A DNA stretch of 64,000 bases, from NCBI GenBank assembly GCA_025359125.1, contig JANYHI010000042.1, forward strand, positions 124,001-188,000, in the 5' to 3' direction. Source of the stretch: Cytophagales bacterium. GTDB lineage: Bacteria; Bacteroidota; Bacteroidia; Cytophagales; Cyclobacteriaceae. Shown piece by piece: positions 61,819 to 64,000 of the stretch. The notes under the pieces were generated by a model. The model saw nothing but the letters and a program-made list of their open reading frames with translations, had not been told where the DNA came from and made no database searches. Position 1 is the first letter of the stretch; the number at the start of each line of letters is the position of its first letter. Both the position numbers and the translations under genes were made by a program.

Positions 61819-62439
61819 CTACTTTTTGAAAACCGTGTTAAATATGGGTCGTTTTTCTAAGCTGGTAGAATTGTCAATTTCTTTTAGCATTCCTTTATTT
61901 TTTTCTAAGAATGCATTGAACTCGTTCGCAATGCTATCATACGTCAATCGGAAATTGAGCACACGTTGATCTGTTACTTTAATTTTTTCAATGGAGGAAG
62001 ATAATTGGTTGTCTGCTAGAAGAGCTGGGTTTGCGTCTGCAATAGAGAGCACTTCGCTAATCAATGAATTAGAAGCAAAATCATATTCTTCTACCACATC
62101 TGGATTAGAAAGTGTTTTTTGGGTGATGTGTATTTCTTTCAGTTGATTCAATCGTGTTTTTAATACTACCAATTGCGCGATATTGGATGGTGAAAGTTTT
62201 ACTAATTCGTTAATAGTATTTTCTATTGCTTTAAGTTTTTGGTCTTCATCTTTCGCTAATAGATGCCAGGAGTGAAGCAGTGAATCTTGTAACGTCAGGT
62301 ATGTTTCTGTCAGCGAATCTATATGTGTAAAATTGGTTTTCTCATTTGACACGGTGGATCTCACACAACTTACCAAGGCAAAAGAACCTATCATCAAACC
62401 AAAACTACCAATGCTTCTTACAGAAATTCTCATAATCAA
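61819..62439 (-). CDS. Lipoprotein with LemA-like C-terminal helices
   Basis: The signal sequence ends at lipobox ALVSC. The remainder is almost all helical, with a C-terminal stretch SIEKIKVTDQRVLNFRLTYD...NEFNAFLEKN that resembles the end of LemA proteins. LemA-type proteins are membrane-anchored helical bundles of unknown role. The match is partial, so the family is tentative. An ATG at 62433 is an alternative start. Confidence 0.65.
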   Translation of the reverse strand: MIMRISVRSIGSFGLMIGSFALVSCVRSTVSNEKTNFTHIDSLTETYLTLQDSLLHSWHLLAKDEDQKLKAIENTINELVKLSPSNIAQLVVLKTRLNQLKEIHITQKTLSNPDVVEEYDFASNSLISEVLSIADANPALLADNQLSSSIEKIKVTDQRVLNFRLTYDSIANEFNAFLEKNKGMLKEIDNSTSLEKRPIFNTVFKK

Positions 62440-62499
62440 CGGCTATACGGGGTGCAAGAATAAAGGTTTTGAACGAGCACATGAAAAGGATGTACCATT

Positions 62500-62985
62500 T
62501 TATAGAGGTTTGAACTGTTCGAAGGCTTCTTTGCAACTATCGCAATAGTAAATGGAGCGGCATAGCGTAGGGCCAAAGGGATTTTTTAATTCGGTATTGC
62601 TGCCATCGCAGCGGGGGCAAATACCATTTTCTAATATTTCTAAGTCTGTAAAAATTTTATTGGATGGGGGTGGAGCAAAGCCATATTGCTTGAGTGCCTT
62701 TTTTCCTTTTTCGGAAATAAATTCAGACGACCAAGGGATACGGAAGGAAATTTCAACGACTACATTTTCAATCCCCCTGCTTCTCAGTTTTTCGATCACC
62801 TCATTTTTCATCACGTCCATGGCGGGGCAACCTGCAAAAGTGGGCGTGAGTTCTACCCTAACCTTTTCACCATCTATTTCTACTTCCGTTATCACACCTA
62901 AATCAACGAGCGATAAAACGGGTATTTCCGGATCTTTCACTTCCTCCAGCCATTCATAAACCTGCTTAATAGAAATATTTATCAT
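62500..62985 (-). CDS. paaD: Phenylacetyl-CoA epoxidase accessory subunit PaaD
   Basis: PaaD/PaaJ is thought to insert or repair the metal site of the PaaABCE epoxidase. The 161-residue protein has the MIP18-like N-terminal part VYEWLEEVKDPEIPVLSLVDLGVI with TPTFAGCPAMDVM, and a C-terminal zinc part with CPRCDGSNTEL and CRSIYYCDSCKEAFEQFKPL. Length is normal. It follows paaC on the minus strand; paaE, expected next, is not seen in the window. Confidence 0.93.
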   Translation of the reverse strand: MINISIKQVYEWLEEVKDPEIPVLSLVDLGVITEVEIDGEKVRVELTPTFAGCPAMDVMKNEVIEKLRSRGIENVVVEISFRIPWSSEFISEKGKKALKQYGFAPPPSNKIFTDLEILENGICPRCDGSNTELKNPFGPTLCRSIYYCDSCKEAFEQFKPL

Positions 62986-63014
62986 AGAAACATGATTTGA
63001 AAAATGCTCTGATT

Positions 63015-63048
63015 ATAACAACTGATCACCAATAACCATTAATCAACA
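63015..63048. repeat. Degenerate period-7 repeat between paaC and paaD
   Basis: AACTGAT-CACCAAT-AACCATT-AATCAAC can be read as successive 7-mers, closely like the sites at 39351-39374 and 40585-40620. Confidence 0.5.
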
Positions 63049-63054
63049 GCTGTG

Positions 63055-63810
63055 CTACCACTCTGCACCTGGATCGATTCTAAAAACTTCGCCCATCTCT
63101 TCTAACAAGGGCTGCAGATGTTCGCTGTGCTTTCCTATTCTTCCTCCAATTATTGGATTTATGATTTTCCAATCGGGCAAAATTAAACTCGTGTTAGAAA
63201 GTGTTTCTTCAATACGAACAAGCCATCTTTTCTTTACTTCATTTTCGCCCGCAAAAATGCCGGCTTCAATAATTTCTTTTTCGAAAGGAGATTCTTCAAA
63301 CATACCAAGTGCATAAGGCATTGCATAGTCTAATGATTTTTGCAATCGAGAGATACTTTCTTCAGTGGCAGACCCTAATTTTTTAATCCAAGTATTAGCA
63401 TGAAGGGTATGGTAGCGTAGTTCTCCTCTGAATTTTCTGGCTACTTGTGCTAATGGTTCATACGATGAATTGCTCAGTAGTTCAAATCGAATGGCCTCTT
63501 GCGTATCGTACAGAAAATGACGGATCAAACTAAAATCATATTCTTGATTGGGTAGTTCTGTAAAAATGCTGTTATGAAATTGAGTGTCGTTTCGGGTAAA
63601 GGCAACAGTGTCGGGTTCACTTTCTCCTAGCTGATGCAAGAGGTTGAATAAGGCAAGGCTGTGCCCGATTTTATCTTGTGCCATAGAAGAGAAAGCAATG
63701 TCTTCTTCCAACAGCGGACCGAAGCCAGTCCATTCAGAATTTCGATGACCTAGTATCAATTGATCATCGGCCATTTTGTAAAGAAGTTCTTTAAGCGGCA
63801 GCTCGTTCAT
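63055..63810 (-). CDS. paaC: Phenylacetyl-CoA epoxidase structural subunit PaaC
   Basis: PaaC is the structural partner of the catalytic PaaA. The ATG at 63810 (MNELPLKELLYKMADDQL) is preferred to 63831, as it matches the usual N-terminus. The ferritin-like helical protein has LILGHRNSEWTGFGPLLEEDIAFSSMAQDK..HS at the first helix pair, DFSLIRHFLYDTQEAIRFELL, and RGELRYHTLHANTWIKKLG, with the Glu/His partly retained. It lies upstream of paaD. paaA and paaB are not in the window. Confidence 0.93.
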   Translation of the reverse strand: MNELPLKELLYKMADDQLILGHRNSEWTGFGPLLEEDIAFSSMAQDKIGHSLALFNLLHQLGESEPDTVAFTRNDTQFHNSIFTELPNQEYDFSLIRHFLYDTQEAIRFELLSNSSYEPLAQVARKFRGELRYHTLHANTWIKKLGSATEESISRLQKSLDYAMPYALGMFEESPFEKEIIEAGIFAGENEVKKRWLVRIEETLSNTSLILPDWKIINPIIGGRIGKHSEHLQPLLEEMGEVFRIDPGAEW

Positions 63811-63852
63811 TGTCATTAGATTGAAAGTCAAATTTTTTATCGAATGCTTTCA

Positions 63853-64000
63853 TTATAAAATACCCTGCAAAAAGGAGGTAATAGGTTTTACTATTGTAGA
63901 TAAAATGAATACCACTAAAAAGATTATAACCATACTGATTAATGGATTTATCCATTTGGTACGAGTGTTGTTTTTATTTGAGTCTTGAAAGAAATAATAT
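63853..64000 (-). CDS. Partial ORF with C-terminal membrane segment, cut by the window edge
   Basis: On the minus strand this frame is open from the right edge to a TAA at 63853-63855. The C-terminal end is strongly hydrophobic (LISMVIIFLVVFILSTIVKP), then ITSFLQGIL. It would lie directly upstream of paaC, where paaB might be expected, but it does not resemble PaaB. A second open frame (63791-63955, 54 codons, overlapping the paaC start) also exists here, so the coding frame is not certain. Confidence 0.4.
   Translation of the reverse strand, partial: YYFFQDSNKNNTRTKWINPLISMVIIFLVVFILSTIVKPITSFLQGIL

Overview
The window is AT-rich chromosomal DNA from a member of the Bacteroidota, most likely a Cytophagales-type organism. 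Four things point there: a type IX secretion (T9SS) C-terminal sorting domain and a PorD-like (DUF4835) protein; the order bamD - Rpb6-type omega - coaBC - porD - recN; many secreted proteins and small outer-membrane barrels; and promoter-like TAnnTTTG boxes instead of sigma70 -10 boxes. No rRNA, tRNA, CRISPR array, complete prophage or insertion sequence was seen, and no gene-free stretch exceeds 300 bases.

Layout. 1-3.0 kb: 3' part of a large SF1 helicase, cut by the window edge. 3.0-5.8 kb: ECF sigma factor, membrane anti-sigma-like protein and a secreted protein, on the minus strand. 5.9-10.3 kb: TonB-C protein, methyltransferase, triple-CHRD lipoprotein, heme-c lipoprotein and DUF5777 barrel. 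10.3-20.1 kb: mdh, tilS, OstA/LptA-like protein, T9SS cargo, then bamD-rpoZ-coaBC-porD-recN. 20.2-22.1 kb: RRM protein and a DASS transporter. 22.1-26.5 kb: minus-strand cluster of RMD1/DUF155, C39-like cysteine peptidase, RLAN-RimK ATP-grasp ligase and GCS2 ligase, a candidate peptide-tagging module. 26.6-30.1 kb: S1/P1 nuclease, MazG, ComB, TPR protein, gcvT. 30.3-39.9 kb: long minus-strand run (NUDIX, MATE, ORF6N, thioesterase, barrel, M24 peptidase, small ORF, plsC, gatC, membrane-TPR protein, VOC protein). 40-42.3 kb: rnhB, NRDE protein and an ABC ATPase without a permease. 42.3-46.2 kb: exported CHAT-protease/TPR protein between two outer-membrane barrel genes. 46.3-49.6 kb: cobalamin adenosyltransferase, a secreted protein, a sensor with a DHp-like segment but no ATPase domain, and an S33 peptidase lipoprotein.

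49.56-51.6 kb is the most accessory-looking part. A PIN toxin and a 54-residue antitoxin lie between two identical 111-nt GC-rich direct repeats, followed by several palindromes and an unrecognised 324-residue membrane protein. 51.6-64 kb: ATE-like aminoacyl transferase, NIPSNAP protein, lipoprotein, a frameshifted DUF1801 gene, esterase, serine hydrolase, AlkB-type hydroxylase, LpxR-like deacylase, DEAD-box helicase, barrel, LemA-like lipoprotein, and paaD/paaC of phenylacetyl-CoA epoxidase.

The best candidates for something new are the amidoligase/peptidase/RMD1 cluster, the repeat-bracketed PIN cassette with its neighbour, and the exported CHAT protease with two barrels. Several intergenic sites also carry degenerate 7-bp-period repeats. 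All family calls were made by eye from translated sequence; no database search was run.
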